In this document: in pieces, positions 51,694-61,174 of the stretch | How positions within the stretch are numbered: position 1 is the stretch's first letter | How the letters are laid out: every line of letters begins with the position of its first letter | NCBI RefSeq assembly: GCF_004001065.1 | Contig: NZ_BIML01000007.1 | Location: forward strand, 1-64,000 | From: Paenibacillus xylaniclasticus | GTDB taxonomy: Bacteria; Bacillota; Bacilli; Paenibacillales; Paenibacillaceae | Length of the DNA: 64,000 bases | Direction: 5' to 3' | Translations under genes and position numbers: made by a program | The notes under the pieces: generated by a model | Databases searched by the model: none | Told to the model about the DNA's origin: nothing | The model's input: only the letters and a program-made list of their open reading frames with translations

Positions 51694-53688
51694 ATGATGG
51701 TTGCGAATGAATCTACGATACGAATGCTAGAGCTGGATAAAATGCTGGCTGCCGCCGCCGAGTACACGGTATCGCCTGCAGGAAGGCGTCTTGCGGAGAA
51801 GCATAAGCCGAGCGCAGATGAGCGGCAGGTGGCGGCATGGCTGGAGGAAACGGAGGAAGCGGCGGCGTTGCTTGCTGCTGGCGCCAGCATTCCTTTGTCA
51901 GCCATGGAAGGGATCGATATTATTGTTGCACTGCTGGGCAAAGGAAAAGTGTACTCGGTGTCGGAGCTGCACCAATTGAACGTTTGGTTAACATCCATTG
52001 GACAGTTAAAGAAATATATGGACAGCAAACGGCAGATAGCAGCTAGAATTGCATCCTATGCCGATTCGATGAGCGATTGCCCGGAGCTGCGCAAGGAGTT
52101 AGATCGCTGCTTGCGCGGCGGTGCTCTGACGGACGAAGCGAGTCCGGAGCTGGGACGTATTCGTCGCCAGTTGTATACAATTGAAGCGAAAATCGAGAAG
52201 AAGCTGGAGCAGTCGATGAATAAGTACAAAAGCGCACTGCAGGAAGCGATTATTAGTAAACGGCGCGGTCATTATGTCATTGCGGTCAAGCGGGATTTGC
52301 GCAAGCAGGTGCCTGGCACGGTATGGGATGAATCAGCAAGCGGCCAAACGTTGTTCGTCGAGCCGGCTGATATCGCTTCGCTGCAGATAGAGTGGGATAG
52401 CTGGAAAGCGGATGAGGAGCGGGAATGCTACGCGATTCAGGCGCGGCTGTCTGGGATGGCGGGAGAACGCGCAGCCGAGCTGATTTGGAACGTTGAAGCG
52501 ATGGCGGCGTTTGATTTCATTACGGCAAGAGGTAAGCTGTCCCGCTCATACGATGGTCGACGGCCGGTCATGAGTCGAACGCCTGTCATACGGCTCGTGA
52601 ACGCCCGCCATCCGCTGATTGATAGGCGGCAGTGCGTACCGCTTAATGCGGAGCTTGGCGGCGCATGGAAGCAGCTAATTGTAACTGGGCCGAATACGGG
52701 CGGCAAGACCGTAGTGCTGAAGACGTTCGGACTGCTCGTCCTACTGCATCAATGCGGATTTCTGATTCCGGCTGCTGCGACAAGCGAACTTGGCATTTTT
52801 CAACAAGTAATGGCGGATTTGGGCGATGGGCAAAATTTAGAGCAGTCTCTAAGCACATTCTCCGCGCATATGACGAATGTAGCATCGATGGTAAATGCGG
52901 CGGGAGAACGTTCTCTGCTGCTTCTCGATGAGCTGGCGGCGGGAACCGATCCCGGGGAAGGCATTGCCCTATCTGTTGCCGTACTAGAGCATTTAATGCA
53001 GAAGCGTTCGCTCGTAGCGGCTACGACTCATTTCAATGAGATTAAGAAGTATGCTTCGGAAACTGAAGGATGCATGAATGCCAGCATGACGTTCGACCGC
53101 GAGACATTGAAGCCTCTTCACCGGCTAGTGATAGGGGAAGCGGGAGAAAGCCGGGCTTTTGCCGTCGCTCGAAGGTTCGGCCTGCCGGAATCGATTGTTG
53201 CCCGCGCGGAGGCTATCGTGTTGCAGCCGGCGGCAGCTGCAGCCAGCCAGTTGGGCCGAATCGAAAGTGGTAGAACTTCACTCTTGAATGCTAGTGATGC
53301 TGCAAAGCGGCAGAAGAAGCCGAGCAGAAGCGAACATTCTGAATCCACAGTGAATAAGGATGCGGGAAAGCCGAACAATGGGGAGAAGCATCGTCAGCCA
53401 TTACGTACAGGCGACTGCGTATGGATTCACCCATTAAGACGAACGGGCATTGTATATAAGGAAGCAGACGAACGCGGTAGCGTAATCGTACAGGTGGAGC
53501 AGCGAAAAATAGCATTCAATCATAAGAGGCTTGCGCCATATATTGACCGAACAAAGCTCTACCCGGGTGAAGATTATGATATGAGCATCGTATTTGATTC
53601 CAAGGATAATAGGAAGAAGCGGCATTTGATGAACCGCAAGCATGTCGATGGACTCGAGATTGTAACGGACTCGACTCCAGGCGAATAG
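51694..53688 (+). CDS. MutS2-like ATPase lacking the Smr nuclease domain
   Basis: MutS-superfamily ATPase of the MutS2 branch, 664 residues. The start is ATG at 51694 (or 51697) after GGAGG at 51684-51688. Clamp and lever region (about 1-280) contains KLEQSMNKYKSALQEAIISKRRGHYVIAVKRDLRKQVPG. Walker A is TGPNTGGKTVVLKTF near 331-345, Walker B is LLLLDELAAGTDPGEG, and the conserved His is in ATTHFNEIK. A KOW-like segment (GDCVWIHPLRRTGIVYKE) lies near 565. True MutS2 is about 785 residues and ends in a Smr domain; here a short tail of about 45 residues replaces it, with no LDLRG or HGxG motif. It may act on recombination intermediates or collided ribosomes, but without nuclease. Confidence 0.85.
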   Translation: MMVANESTIRMLELDKMLAAAAEYTVSPAGRRLAEKHKPSADERQVAAWLEETEEAAALLAAGASIPLSAMEGIDIIVALLGKGKVYSVSELHQLNVWLTSIGQLKKYMDSKRQIAARIASYADSMSDCPELRKELDRCLRGGALTDEASPELGRIRRQLYTIEAKIEKKLEQSMNKYKSALQEAIISKRRGHYVIAVKRDLRKQVPGTVWDESASGQTLFVEPADIASLQIEWDSWKADEERECYAIQARLSGMAGERAAELIWNVEAMAAFDFITARGKLSRSYDGRRPVMSRTPVIRLVNARHPLIDRRQCVPLNAELGGAWKQLIVTGPNTGGKTVVLKTFGLLVLLHQCGFLIPAAATSELGIFQQVMADLGDGQNLEQSLSTFSAHMTNVASMVNAAGERSLLLLDELAAGTDPGEGIALSVAVLEHLMQKRSLVAATTHFNEIKKYASETEGCMNASMTFDRETLKPLHRLVIGEAGESRAFAVARRFGLPESIVARAEAIVLQPAAAAASQLGRIESGRTSLLNASDAAKRQKKPSRSEHSESTVNKDAGKPNNGEKHRQPLRTGDCVWIHPLRRTGIVYKEADERGSVIVQVEQRKIAFNHKRLAPYIDRTKLYPGEDYDMSIVFDSKDNRKKRHLMNRKHVDGLEIVTDSTPGE

Positions 53689-53699
53689 CCCGTATCGTT

Positions 53700-54090
53700 G
53701 ACTTGTATCGTGAAGAGCAGTATTATTACGATATACGTGTTTATTCGATTAGGTTAGCTAATACGGCGGGCCTGCTGTCGGATGACCTATTATATTGGCA
53801 ACAACGAAGAAAGGGAAACGCAGCATTCGTGCCTTCAGAGAGCGGAGCCGTTACGCTGAGAGGAGCCGCAGGATTGTCGGTGCCGCGTGTCGCCCTGGAG
53901 TTGCCCGGACTGAAGTGACTTTGCCGATTGACGGAAGGTCAGGCAGTAGGTCCGGCCGGTTACAGCCGTTATCTGTTTAAGTGCCATGCGGCATACAGGC
54001 TTCTATGCGTATGTTCGTCATGGAATGAAGGTGGTACCACGGAAGCTAGAACCTTTCGTCCTTTGCGGCGGAAGGTTTTTTTATTTTTTA
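53700..54090 (+). promoter_or_regulatory. T-box leader of valS
   Basis: tRNA-sensing antitermination leader. The Stem I AGAGAG element lies near 53838-53843; the specifier region reads TGAA-GTG-A at 53911-53918, so the codon is probably GTG for valine (53915-53917). The T-box sequence AAGGTGGTACCACGG is at 54028-54042. The terminator has AACCTTTCGTCC (54050-54061) pairing with GGCGGAAGGTT (54067-54077), then a T-rich run. Uncharged tRNA-Val should stabilise the antiterminator and allow valS transcription. The promoter must lie in or before the end of the MutS2-like gene; I could not place it. Confidence 0.9.
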
Positions 54091-54110
54091 GCCTATGGAG
54101 GTAATGAAAC

Positions 54111-56771
54111 ATGTCTGATAATCAGTCGACAATCTCGATGCCGACGACATACGATCCGAAAGCAGCGGAGCAAAAGTGGTACGATTACTGGATGAAAGGA
54201 AATTACTTTCAAGCGGGTAAACGTCCTGACGCGCCGAAATATACGATTGTGATCCCGCCCCCGAACGTGACGGGCATGCTCCATATCGGTCATGCGCTCG
54301 ACTTCACGCTGCAGGACATTATGACCCGCACGAAACGGATGCAAGGCTATGATGCGCTGTGGCTGCCGGGCAGTGACCATGCTGGTATCGCAACGCAGAC
54401 GAAGGTAGAGCAGAAGCTTCGTGAGCAAGGGCTGTCTCGTTACGACCTTGGCCGCGAGAAGTTTCTGGAGAAAGTATGGGAATGGAAAGAAACGTATAAT
54501 AATACGATTCGAGAGCAGTGGGCGAAGATGGGCTTCGGCCTCGATTATTCCCGCGAGCGGTTCACGCTGGACGAAGGGCTGTCCAAGGCGGTTCGCCAAG
54601 TATTCGTCAGCCTGTACGAGAAGGGCTTAATTTACCGCGGCAAAAAAATTATTAACTGGGACCCGGCGGCCCGTACGGCACTGTCCGATATCGAGGTGGA
54701 GTACAAGGAAGTAACGGGTGCTCTTTACCATCTGCAATATCCGCTCGCGGATGGCAGCGGACATATTACGGTTGCGACGACGCGTCCGGAGACGATGCTC
54801 GGCGATACGGCTGTTGCGGTTCATCCAGAGGATGAGCGTTATAAGCACCTTATTGGAAAAATGCTGCGTCTTCCGATCGTTGACCGCGAAATTCCGATTG
54901 TTGCAGACGAGTATGTAGAAAAGGATTTCGGCTCCGGTGCCGTTAAAATAACGCCAGCGCATGATCCGAACGACTTCGAGGTCGGTCTGCGCCATGATCT
55001 GCCGCAAATTACGGTAATGGACGAAAGCGGCAAAATGAATGAGCATGCCGGTCCTTATCAAGGTCTCGACCGTGCGGAATGCCGTAAAGCGATTGTGAAG
55101 GACCTTCAAGAGCAAGGCGTCTGCATCCGGATCGAGGAGCATGTTCACCAAGTCGGTCACTCCGAGCGTAGCGGCGCTGTCGTTGAGCCTTACTTGTCGA
55201 CGCAGTGGTTCGTCTCGATGAAGCCGCTGGCTGAGCGCGCGATCGAAGCGCAGAAGAATGGCAAGGGCGTTAACTTTGTACCGGATCGGTTCGAGCGTAC
55301 GTATCTGCAGTGGATCGAGAACGTTCGCGACTGGTGTATTTCCCGTCAGCTGTGGTGGGGCCATCGTATACCGGCTTGGTACAATGACAAGACGGGAGAG
55401 ACGTTCGTTGGAATCGAGGCGCCAGCAGGTGCTGACCAAGAAGGATCGCCTTGGCGTCAGGATGAGGACGTGCTCGATACGTGGTTCAGCTCGGCGCTGT
55501 GGCCGTTCTCTACGCTCGGCTGGCCGGATGAGAACAGTGAAGACTTCAAACGCTACTATCCAACCGATCTGCTCGTAACGGGCTACGATATTATTTATTT
55601 CTGGGTTGCTCGAATGATCTTCACAGCGCTTGAGTTCACAGACCAAATTCCGTTCAAGGATGTGCTAATGCACGGTCTCGTGCGTGACGAGAACAACCAG
55701 AAGATGTCTAAGTCGCTCGGCAATGGCGTCGATCCGCTCGACGTTATCGAGAAATATGGCGCCGACGCGATGCGGTTCATGCTGTCGACGAATAATACGC
55801 CAGGCCAAGACTTACGCTTCCGCTGGGAGAAGGTTGAGCAGGCGCGTAACTTTGCGAACAAGATTTGGAACGCTTCGCGCTTTGCGCTTATGAATCTCTC
55901 CGGCGTTACCGCTGCCGACATCGACATTACCGTACCACTTGGCACGGCAGACCGTTGGATTCTGCATCGCTTGAATGAAACAGCTCGCGATGTGACGCGT
56001 CTTATCGACAGCTATGATTTCGGCGAAACCGGCCGCTTGCTGTATAACTTTATTTGGGACGATCTGTGCGACTGGTATATCGAGTTCGCGAAGCTGAATC
56101 TGTACGGTACCGATCCTGCAGCTAAGAAAGCGACGCAATCGGTGCTTGCTTATGTGCTTGACCGGACGCAGCGGCTCATTCATCCGTTCATGCCGTTTAT
56201 TAGTGAAGAGATCTGGCAACACTTGCCGCATGAGGGTGAGACGATTACGCTTGCCGAATGGCCGGTGTTCGATCCAGCACTTGAGTCGCCGGAAGCGGTG
56301 CGGGAGATGGAGCTGCTGATGGATCTAATCCGTGCGGTTCGCAACATCCGTGCTGAAGTGAACGTGCCAATGAGCAAAAAAATTGAGCTGATTATTAAAC
56401 CTTCCGGAGAATCCGAGCTTGCTATCGTAGAGCGGAACCGCGATTTCGTGGAACGCTTCTGCGGAACGTCAAGCCTTGAGGTATCGATTGAGGCTGCTTC
56501 GCCAGATAAAGCGATGTCGGCTATCGTAACGGGGGCAGAGCTGTTCTTCCCGCTCGCCGGATTAATCGATATTGCTCAAGAAATTGTGCGTCTGGAGAAG
56601 GAGCTGAAGACGCTCAACAGCGAGGTGGAGCGTATCGAGAAGAAGCTGAGCAACGAAGGCTTCGTATCGAAGGCGCCAGCGAAGGTCATCGAAGAAGAAA
56701 AAGCGAAAATGGCAGATTACGCCGGCAAACGCGACAAAGTGCTTGCTCGGATCGCGGAGCTGCGCGGGTAA
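54111..56771 (+). CDS. valS: Valyl-tRNA synthetase
   Basis: Class I aminoacyl-tRNA synthetase, 886 residues. HIGH motif in [17 protein letters not shown] near residue 45-60; KMSKS in [14 protein letters not shown] near 525. The CP1 editing domain lies between ([19 protein letters not shown]). The C-terminal coiled coil ([42 protein letters not shown]) is typical of ValRS. ATG follows TGGAGG. Controlled by the T-box upstream; followed by folC as in Bacillus. Confidence 0.98.
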   Translation: MSDNQSTISMPTTYDPKAAEQKWYDYWMKGNYFQAGKRPDAPKYTIVIPPPNVTGMLHIGHALDFTLQDIMTRTKRMQGYDALWLPGSDHAGIATQTKVEQKLREQGLSRYDLGREKFLEKVWEWKETYNNTIREQWAKMGFGLDYSRERFTLDEGLSKAVRQVFVSLYEKGLIYRGKKIINWDPAARTALSDIEVEYKEVTGALYHLQYPLADGSGHITVATTRPETMLGDTAVAVHPEDERYKHLIGKMLRLPIVDREIPIVADEYVEKDFGSGAVKITPAHDPNDFEVGLRHDLPQITVMDESGKMNEHAGPYQGLDRAECRKAIVKDLQEQGVCIRIEEHVHQVGHSERSGAVVEPYLSTQWFVSMKPLAERAIEAQKNGKGVNFVPDRFERTYLQWIENVRDWCISRQLWWGHRIPAWYNDKTGETFVGIEAPAGADQEGSPWRQDEDVLDTWFSSALWPFSTLGWPDENSEDFKRYYPTDLLVTGYDIIYFWVARMIFTALEFTDQIPFKDVLMHGLVRDENNQKMSKSLGNGVDPLDVIEKYGADAMRFMLSTNNTPGQDLRFRWEKVEQARNFANKIWNASRFALMNLSGVTAADIDITVPLGTADRWILHRLNETARDVTRLIDSYDFGETGRLLYNFIWDDLCDWYIEFAKLNLYGTDPAAKKATQSVLAYVLDRTQRLIHPFMPFISEEIWQHLPHEGETITLAEWPVFDPALESPEAVREMELLMDLIRAVRNIRAEVNVPMSKKIELIIKPSGESELAIVERNRDFVERFCGTSSLEVSIEAASPDKAMSAIVTGAELFFPLAGLIDIAQEIVRLEKELKTLNSEVERIEKKLSNEGFVSKAPAKVIEEEKAKMADYAGKRDKVLARIAELRG

Positions 56772-56798
56772 TCAGCGGACGGAAGGTAGTGAAACAGC

Positions 56799-58187
56799 AT
56801 GAGTGATTTTCAGTCGGAGGCGTCAGCGGCGGGCAGCGCCGCTTCGCTCCGTACATACAAAGAAGCTGCGGATTGGATTAACGGATTAATTCCGTTCGGC
56901 ATCCGGCCGGGCTTGGAGCGGATGAAGCTGCTGATGGAACGGATGGGTCACCCGGAGCGGCGGCTGCGTTTCATTCACGTTGCGGGCACGAACGGTAAAG
57001 GCTCGACCTGTGCTTATTTAACATCAGTGCTAATGGCGTGCGGATATGACGTGGGAACATTCACGTCTCCTTACATTACGAAGTTTACGAACCGATTCCA
57101 ATACAACGGGGAAGATATTCCGGAAGAGACGCTGCTAGAGCTTGCGAACATGCTGAAGCCGCATGTTGAGGAGCTGGCGGCAACGGAGCTTGGTTCACCG
57201 ACGATGTTTGAGGTATCGACGGCGATAGCGATCTTGTACTTCGCTAAGAAGACTTTCCCGGATTATGTCGTATGGGAAACGGGACTTGGCGGACGGATGG
57301 ACGTGACGAATATCGTCGCGCCGGCCATCTCGCTCATTACGAATGTCGGTCATGACCATATGGATATTTTGGGCGATACGATTGAAGCGGTGGCGCGGGA
57401 GAAAGCAGGCATTATTAAGCCCGGCGTTCCTGTCGTCAGTACGGCAGCTCAGCCGGAGGTCATTCAGATCTTGAAGGAGAAGGCAGCTGATTCGAAGAGC
57501 ACGCTGTATCAGCTCGGTGAGCAGTTCCATTATGATACATTGTCAGTGCAGGAGGAGCTGCAGAGCTTCAGCTTCCACGGTCCGTTCCGCTCGATCGAGC
57601 TTCTCGAGATTACGCTCAGCGGTGTGCATCAGCAGACGAATGCGGCGCTGGCTGTGATGGCGCTTGAGGTGCTCCGCCAGTACAATGCGCTCATTCTGGA
57701 GGACGAGGATTTAATTCGCGGCCTTCGGGCAGCAGCATGGCCAGGCCGGCTGGAGATGGTATCGCACAAGCCGCGGATTTTACTGGATGGTGCACACAAT
57801 CCGGAAGGGGCAGCAGCGCTTGCTTCCACATTGAAAACTACGTATACGTATAATCGGGCTCATGTCTTGATGGGAATGTTGGAGAATAAGAATCACCGTG
57901 AGACTCTTCGGCATATACTGCCAATAGCGGATACGTTGATCGTGACCGAGCCTGATTTTCGTAAAAGAATGAGTGCGGAATCTCTCGCCTCTATTGCTGC
58001 CGAGCTTGCGTCAGAATTGGGCTTGAAGGTTAATGTAATTGTTGAGCCCGATTGGCGTAAGGCGCTTGATCAATTAGAGCAGACGATAGAGGATGGAGAT
58101 CTCGGCGTTGTGACGGGGACCTTGTACCTTATTTCCGACGCGCGCTCTAAGTTGCTTCATATCATGGATTCTGAAAAAGGTTGGTGA
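56799..58187 (+). CDS. folC: Folylpolyglutamate synthase/dihydrofolate synthase
   Basis: Adds glutamates to folates and, in many bacteria, makes dihydrofolate. 462 residues. The ATP loop is [15 protein letters not shown] near residue 67, with the Omega loop [19 protein letters not shown] and the Mur-ligase-like [10 protein letters not shown] and DGAHNPEG motifs. GGAAGG precedes the ATG, 27 bases after valS, so it should share the valS transcript. Confidence 0.96.
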   Translation: MSDFQSEASAAGSAASLRTYKEAADWINGLIPFGIRPGLERMKLLMERMGHPERRLRFIHVAGTNGKGSTCAYLTSVLMACGYDVGTFTSPYITKFTNRFQYNGEDIPEETLLELANMLKPHVEELAATELGSPTMFEVSTAIAILYFAKKTFPDYVVWETGLGGRMDVTNIVAPAISLITNVGHDHMDILGDTIEAVAREKAGIIKPGVPVVSTAAQPEVIQILKEKAADSKSTLYQLGEQFHYDTLSVQEELQSFSFHGPFRSIELLEITLSGVHQQTNAALAVMALEVLRQYNALILEDEDLIRGLRAAAWPGRLEMVSHKPRILLDGAHNPEGAAALASTLKTTYTYNRAHVLMGMLENKNHRETLRHILPIADTLIVTEPDFRKRMSAESLASIAAELASELGLKVNVIVEPDWRKALDQLEQTIEDGDLGVVTGTLYLISDARSKLLHIMDSEKGW

Positions 58188-58194
58188 ACCGTCT

Positions 58195-59580
58195 TTGAAT
58201 ACGGCAGAACATGTGCATTTTATCGGCATCGGCGGTTACGGGATGAGCGCGATTGCGCGTGTCATGCTGGAGATGGGATATAAAGTTACGGGGTCCGACG
58301 TGGTCCGGGCGGAGCTGACGGAGAAGCTGGCGCAGAAGGGCGCCGGCATCTTCATCGGTCATGAGGCCGAGCACGTGAAGGGCGCCGATTTGGTTGTGTA
58401 CTCGACGGCCCTTCCGAAGGATAATGTCGAGCGCAAGGCAGCGGAGGATTTGAACATTCCGATCCTTCACCGTTCTCAGATGCTTGCTCGGCTTATGAAC
58501 GCAGGCAAAGGCGTTGCCGTAGCCGGCGCGCACGGGAAGACAACGACGTCCTCGATGATTGCCCTCGTGATGGAAACGTGCGGTATCGATCCGACGTACA
58601 TTATCGGCGGCGAAATCGTTAATGTTGGTACGAATGCGAAGGCAGGCAAAGGTGAGTATGTTGTAGCGGAAGCAGACGAAAGCGACGGCTCGTTCCTGCA
58701 GTATCATCCGATGATGGCGATCGTGACGAACATTGAACCGGATCATCTTGAAAATTATGACGGAGATTTCAACAAGCTGAAGAGTGCTTACGTTCGTTTT
58801 CTTCAGCAGGTGAAGCCGGGCGGCAAAGCAATCGTATGCATTGATGATGCGAATGTGCAGGAAATCTTGCCGCAGGTAGGCAGCGGCTCGCTGAAGGAAG
58901 AGCAGGTCGTGACGTATGGCATTGAGTCGGAGGCGGCACAGTTCCGTGCATCGGACATTCGCCTAGGTGACCGGAAGGTGACCTTTACGTTGAGTCGTCA
59001 AGGTGAACAGCTTGGCACGGTCGAGCTGTCTGTACCAGGCCGCCATAATGTCTATAATGCGATGGCGACGATTATTACATGTATGGAAGCAGGGCTGCCG
59101 TTCGCAACAGCAGCCGAAGCGATTCGGCAGTTCCGCGGTGCGAAGCGCCGTTTTCATGTGCTGGGTGAGAAGAATGACATTCTTATCATCGATGATTATG
59201 CGCATCATCCGACCGAGATTCAAGCAACGATCAGTGCAGCTAAGGCGACAGGCAAGCGAATTGTTGCCGTATTCCAGCCTCAGCGTTATACTCGCACGTA
59301 CTTTTTGCTGGAGCAGTTCAGCTGTGCGTTCGGAGAAGCGGACGAGGTCATTATTACGGATATTTACTCCCCTGCAGGCGAGCAGCAGATTGAAGGTGTG
59401 AGCTCTCGCAACCTGGTTGAGCTGATCATAAAGAACAGCAACGAGAACACAAGCTACGTACCGACGAAGGAAGAAGTGCTGGAGCAGCTTAAATCGAAGA
59501 TGAAGCCTGGTGATCTCATCATTACGATGGGAGCTGGCGACATCTGGAAGGTGGCAGCGGCGCTCGCAGAAAGTTTGTAA
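58195..59580 (+). CDS. murC: UDP-N-acetylmuramate-L-alanine ligase
   Basis: Adds L-alanine to UDP-MurNAc in peptidoglycan precursor synthesis, 461 residues. The N-terminal Rossmann part [16 protein letters not shown] binds the nucleotide; the ATP loop is [15 protein letters not shown] near 108-120; [30 protein letters not shown] and [10 protein letters not shown] follow. The start is TTG at 58195, 7 bases after folC, with AAAAAGGTTGGTG upstream. MurC is not next to folC in B. subtilis. A very strong terminator follows. Confidence 0.96.
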   Translation: MNTAEHVHFIGIGGYGMSAIARVMLEMGYKVTGSDVVRAELTEKLAQKGAGIFIGHEAEHVKGADLVVYSTALPKDNVERKAAEDLNIPILHRSQMLARLMNAGKGVAVAGAHGKTTTSSMIALVMETCGIDPTYIIGGEIVNVGTNAKAGKGEYVVAEADESDGSFLQYHPMMAIVTNIEPDHLENYDGDFNKLKSAYVRFLQQVKPGGKAIVCIDDANVQEILPQVGSGSLKEEQVVTYGIESEAAQFRASDIRLGDRKVTFTLSRQGEQLGTVELSVPGRHNVYNAMATIITCMEAGLPFATAAEAIRQFRGAKRRFHVLGEKNDILIIDDYAHHPTEIQATISAAKATGKRIVAVFQPQRYTRTYFLLEQFSCAFGEADEVIITDIYSPAGEQQIEGVSSRNLVELIIKNSNENTSYVPTKEEVLEQLKSKMKPGDLIITMGAGDIWKVAAALAESL

Positions 59581-59594
59581 AACCGTTCAATGAG

Positions 59595-59643
59595 AGGGCG
59601 GTCTATCAGTCAGTGAATACTGACTGATAGACCGCCCTTTTGT
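59595..59643 (+). terminator. Terminator after murC
   Basis: A perfect 20-base-pair stem pairs 59595-59614 with 59619-59638 around GAAT, followed by TTTTGT. It ends the valS-folC-murC transcript. Confidence 0.92.
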
Positions 59644-59809
59644 ATTAGATGGCCTTGAGCTGCAACTCACTATTGAGTGCCTATTATAAACGGGACATCA
59701 ATAATTTTTAAAGAAATGAATCTTTGGCACTACTCCACACACTTCAGAACCTTACTTCCCGCGACGATATAACTATAGAATATCTACTTCTTAGTAAAGG
59801 ATGGTAATC

Positions 59810-60955
59810 ATGAGTAAAAGTATTAAGGCTTTCCTGCTTATCTGCCTTGCAGTCATGATCGTTCCGGCCTATGCGCTTGCTGCGAATGCCGCTGTAAGTG
59901 TAACGGTTGATGGCAAAACGGTGAAGTTTACGAATGCACCGGTCCGTAAAGACAAAGCGACGTTGGTGGAGGCGAAGCCACTGGCGGCGCAAATCGGCGC
60001 AACCTATGCATTCGATTCAAAATCGAATACGGCGACGCTCAAACGGGGCACGACTGTCGTGAAGCTGACGGTTGGCAGCAAATCTGCAACGGTTAACAAT
60101 ACGAAGAAAACGCTGCTTGCGGCGCCGTATTCCGTGAAGGGGTATATGATTGTACCGGCAGAATTTGTCGTGCAATCGTTTGGCGGGACGGCCAAATGGG
60201 ATGGCAAGAGCCAGCTGGTCGTGACGTCTCCGGCTTCGGTGGAGGCAGCTAGCAAGAGGAAAGCAGCGGATGTTGTGAAGGCGTACATAACAGCGCTCTC
60301 GAATAAAGATTTAAAGTCGGTGAAAGCAACTTGGCTGCCGGCAAGCTGGAGCGCCCAAGATGAAGCTGATATGAAAGAGCAGTTCAAGGAGCAAACAGAG
60401 AAGCTGACCCTTAAATCGACGAAGATCGTTTCGTTCAAAGGAGCTTCGGTGACAATCGACGCTGTCGTTCAAGTCGATGTACAAAGCCCGTATGCTCTCG
60501 ATGAGATTCATGAGCTTACATTTGTGCTGGTGAAGGATTCGGCTGGCGTATGGAAGATTAAGTCCGAAGAGTGGACGGGCGCGGATTATGATTTGCCACA
60601 GAAGTCGGCATCCGCATCGGCGGAATTCAAGACAAGCGTCAATAAATTTATTGAGCAGTATGCAGCAAATTTGAATGATGAGAATGTCGATGCGATCGCA
60701 AGCATGTTCGCGGCAGATTCCGAAAGCGCGGCTGAAGAAATCGAGTATTGGACTTATGATTTCGAGGATTACGATTCGTACTATACACCGTCCGACGTAT
60801 TCTTGTTCGCGGCGGATGAGAAGAACGGAACAGCTTCAGTTCTCGTTACATTCGAAGTTGAGGATGAGGGGGAGCTGTACTCGTTTGATTCAGTTCTGTT
60901 CTTGAAGCAGGATGCCAGCGGCAATTGGGTGATTCAAGAAATTGTTGATCTGTAA
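59810..60955 (+). CDS. Secreted protein with copper amine oxidase N-terminal-type domain
   Basis: Exported protein, 381 residues. The ATG at 59810 follows AAAGGATGG. Signal peptide of about 26 residues (SIKAFLLICLAVMIVPAYALAANA). Residues about 30-145 form the copper-amine-oxidase-N-like stalk domain common in Paenibacillus surface proteins (VDGKTVKFTNAPVRKDKATLVEAKPLAAQIGATYAFD, GYMIVPAEFVVQSFGGTAKWDG). Two NTF2/SnoaL-like modules follow (about 150-260 and 265-380, RKAADVVKAYITALSNKDLKSVKATW and KTSVNKFIEQYAANLNDENVDAIASMFA). No enzyme active site is seen; it is not an amine oxidase. It stands as a single gene with its own terminator. Confidence 0.85.
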   Translation: MSKSIKAFLLICLAVMIVPAYALAANAAVSVTVDGKTVKFTNAPVRKDKATLVEAKPLAAQIGATYAFDSKSNTATLKRGTTVVKLTVGSKSATVNNTKKTLLAAPYSVKGYMIVPAEFVVQSFGGTAKWDGKSQLVVTSPASVEAASKRKAADVVKAYITALSNKDLKSVKATWLPASWSAQDEADMKEQFKEQTEKLTLKSTKIVSFKGASVTIDAVVQVDVQSPYALDEIHELTFVLVKDSAGVWKIKSEEWTGADYDLPQKSASASAEFKTSVNKFIEQYAANLNDENVDAIASMFAADSESAAEEIEYWTYDFEDYDSYYTPSDVFLFAADEKNGTASVLVTFEVEDEGELYSFDSVLFLKQDASGNWVIQEIVDL

Positions 60956-60964
60956 CTGAAGAGC

Positions 60965-60999
60965 TACTGGGCAGCGTTGAAGCTGCCCAGTATTTTTTT
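60965..60999 (+). terminator. Terminator after the copper-amine-oxidase-N-type gene
   Basis: TACTGGGCAGC (60965-60975) pairs with GCTGCCCAGTA (60982-60992), followed by seven T residues. Confidence 0.9.
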
Positions 61000-61072
61000 G
61001 TTTTCTATTCTCGATAATTGGGTAAAGCATGAAGTACGCTGTTGAACTTAAAGCTCACAATTTTAGGCTGAC

Positions 61073-61102
61073 GTCATAAATCTCGCACTTCTCTCATAGA
61101 TT
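61073..61102 (+). promoter_or_regulatory. Candidate sigma-E-like promoter for spoIIB
   Basis: GTCATAAA (61073-61080), exactly 14 bases, CATAGATT (61095-61102). The elements match six of eight sigma-E positions each. The small palindrome TTGCCTATAAGGCAA (61140-61154) lies between it and the start. Confidence 0.4.
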
Positions 61103-61174
61103 ACTAGTACAGGATGGACGAGAGCCTTCCGAGGCTGCTATTGCCTATAAGGCAAAGGTGAAGGAGAGAATGAC

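Noticed and set aside
53700-54090. Small protein genes between the MutS2-like gene and valS
   Set aside because: The short frames here overlap the T-box leader, whose conserved elements explain the sequence.
54627-55646. Open frame of 339 codons on the minus strand opposite valS
   Set aside because: Shadow frame in a gene whose plus-strand motifs are complete.
59810-60955. Copper amine oxidase enzyme
   Set aside because: Only the N-terminal-type stalk domain is present. The catalytic domain and topaquinone site are absent.
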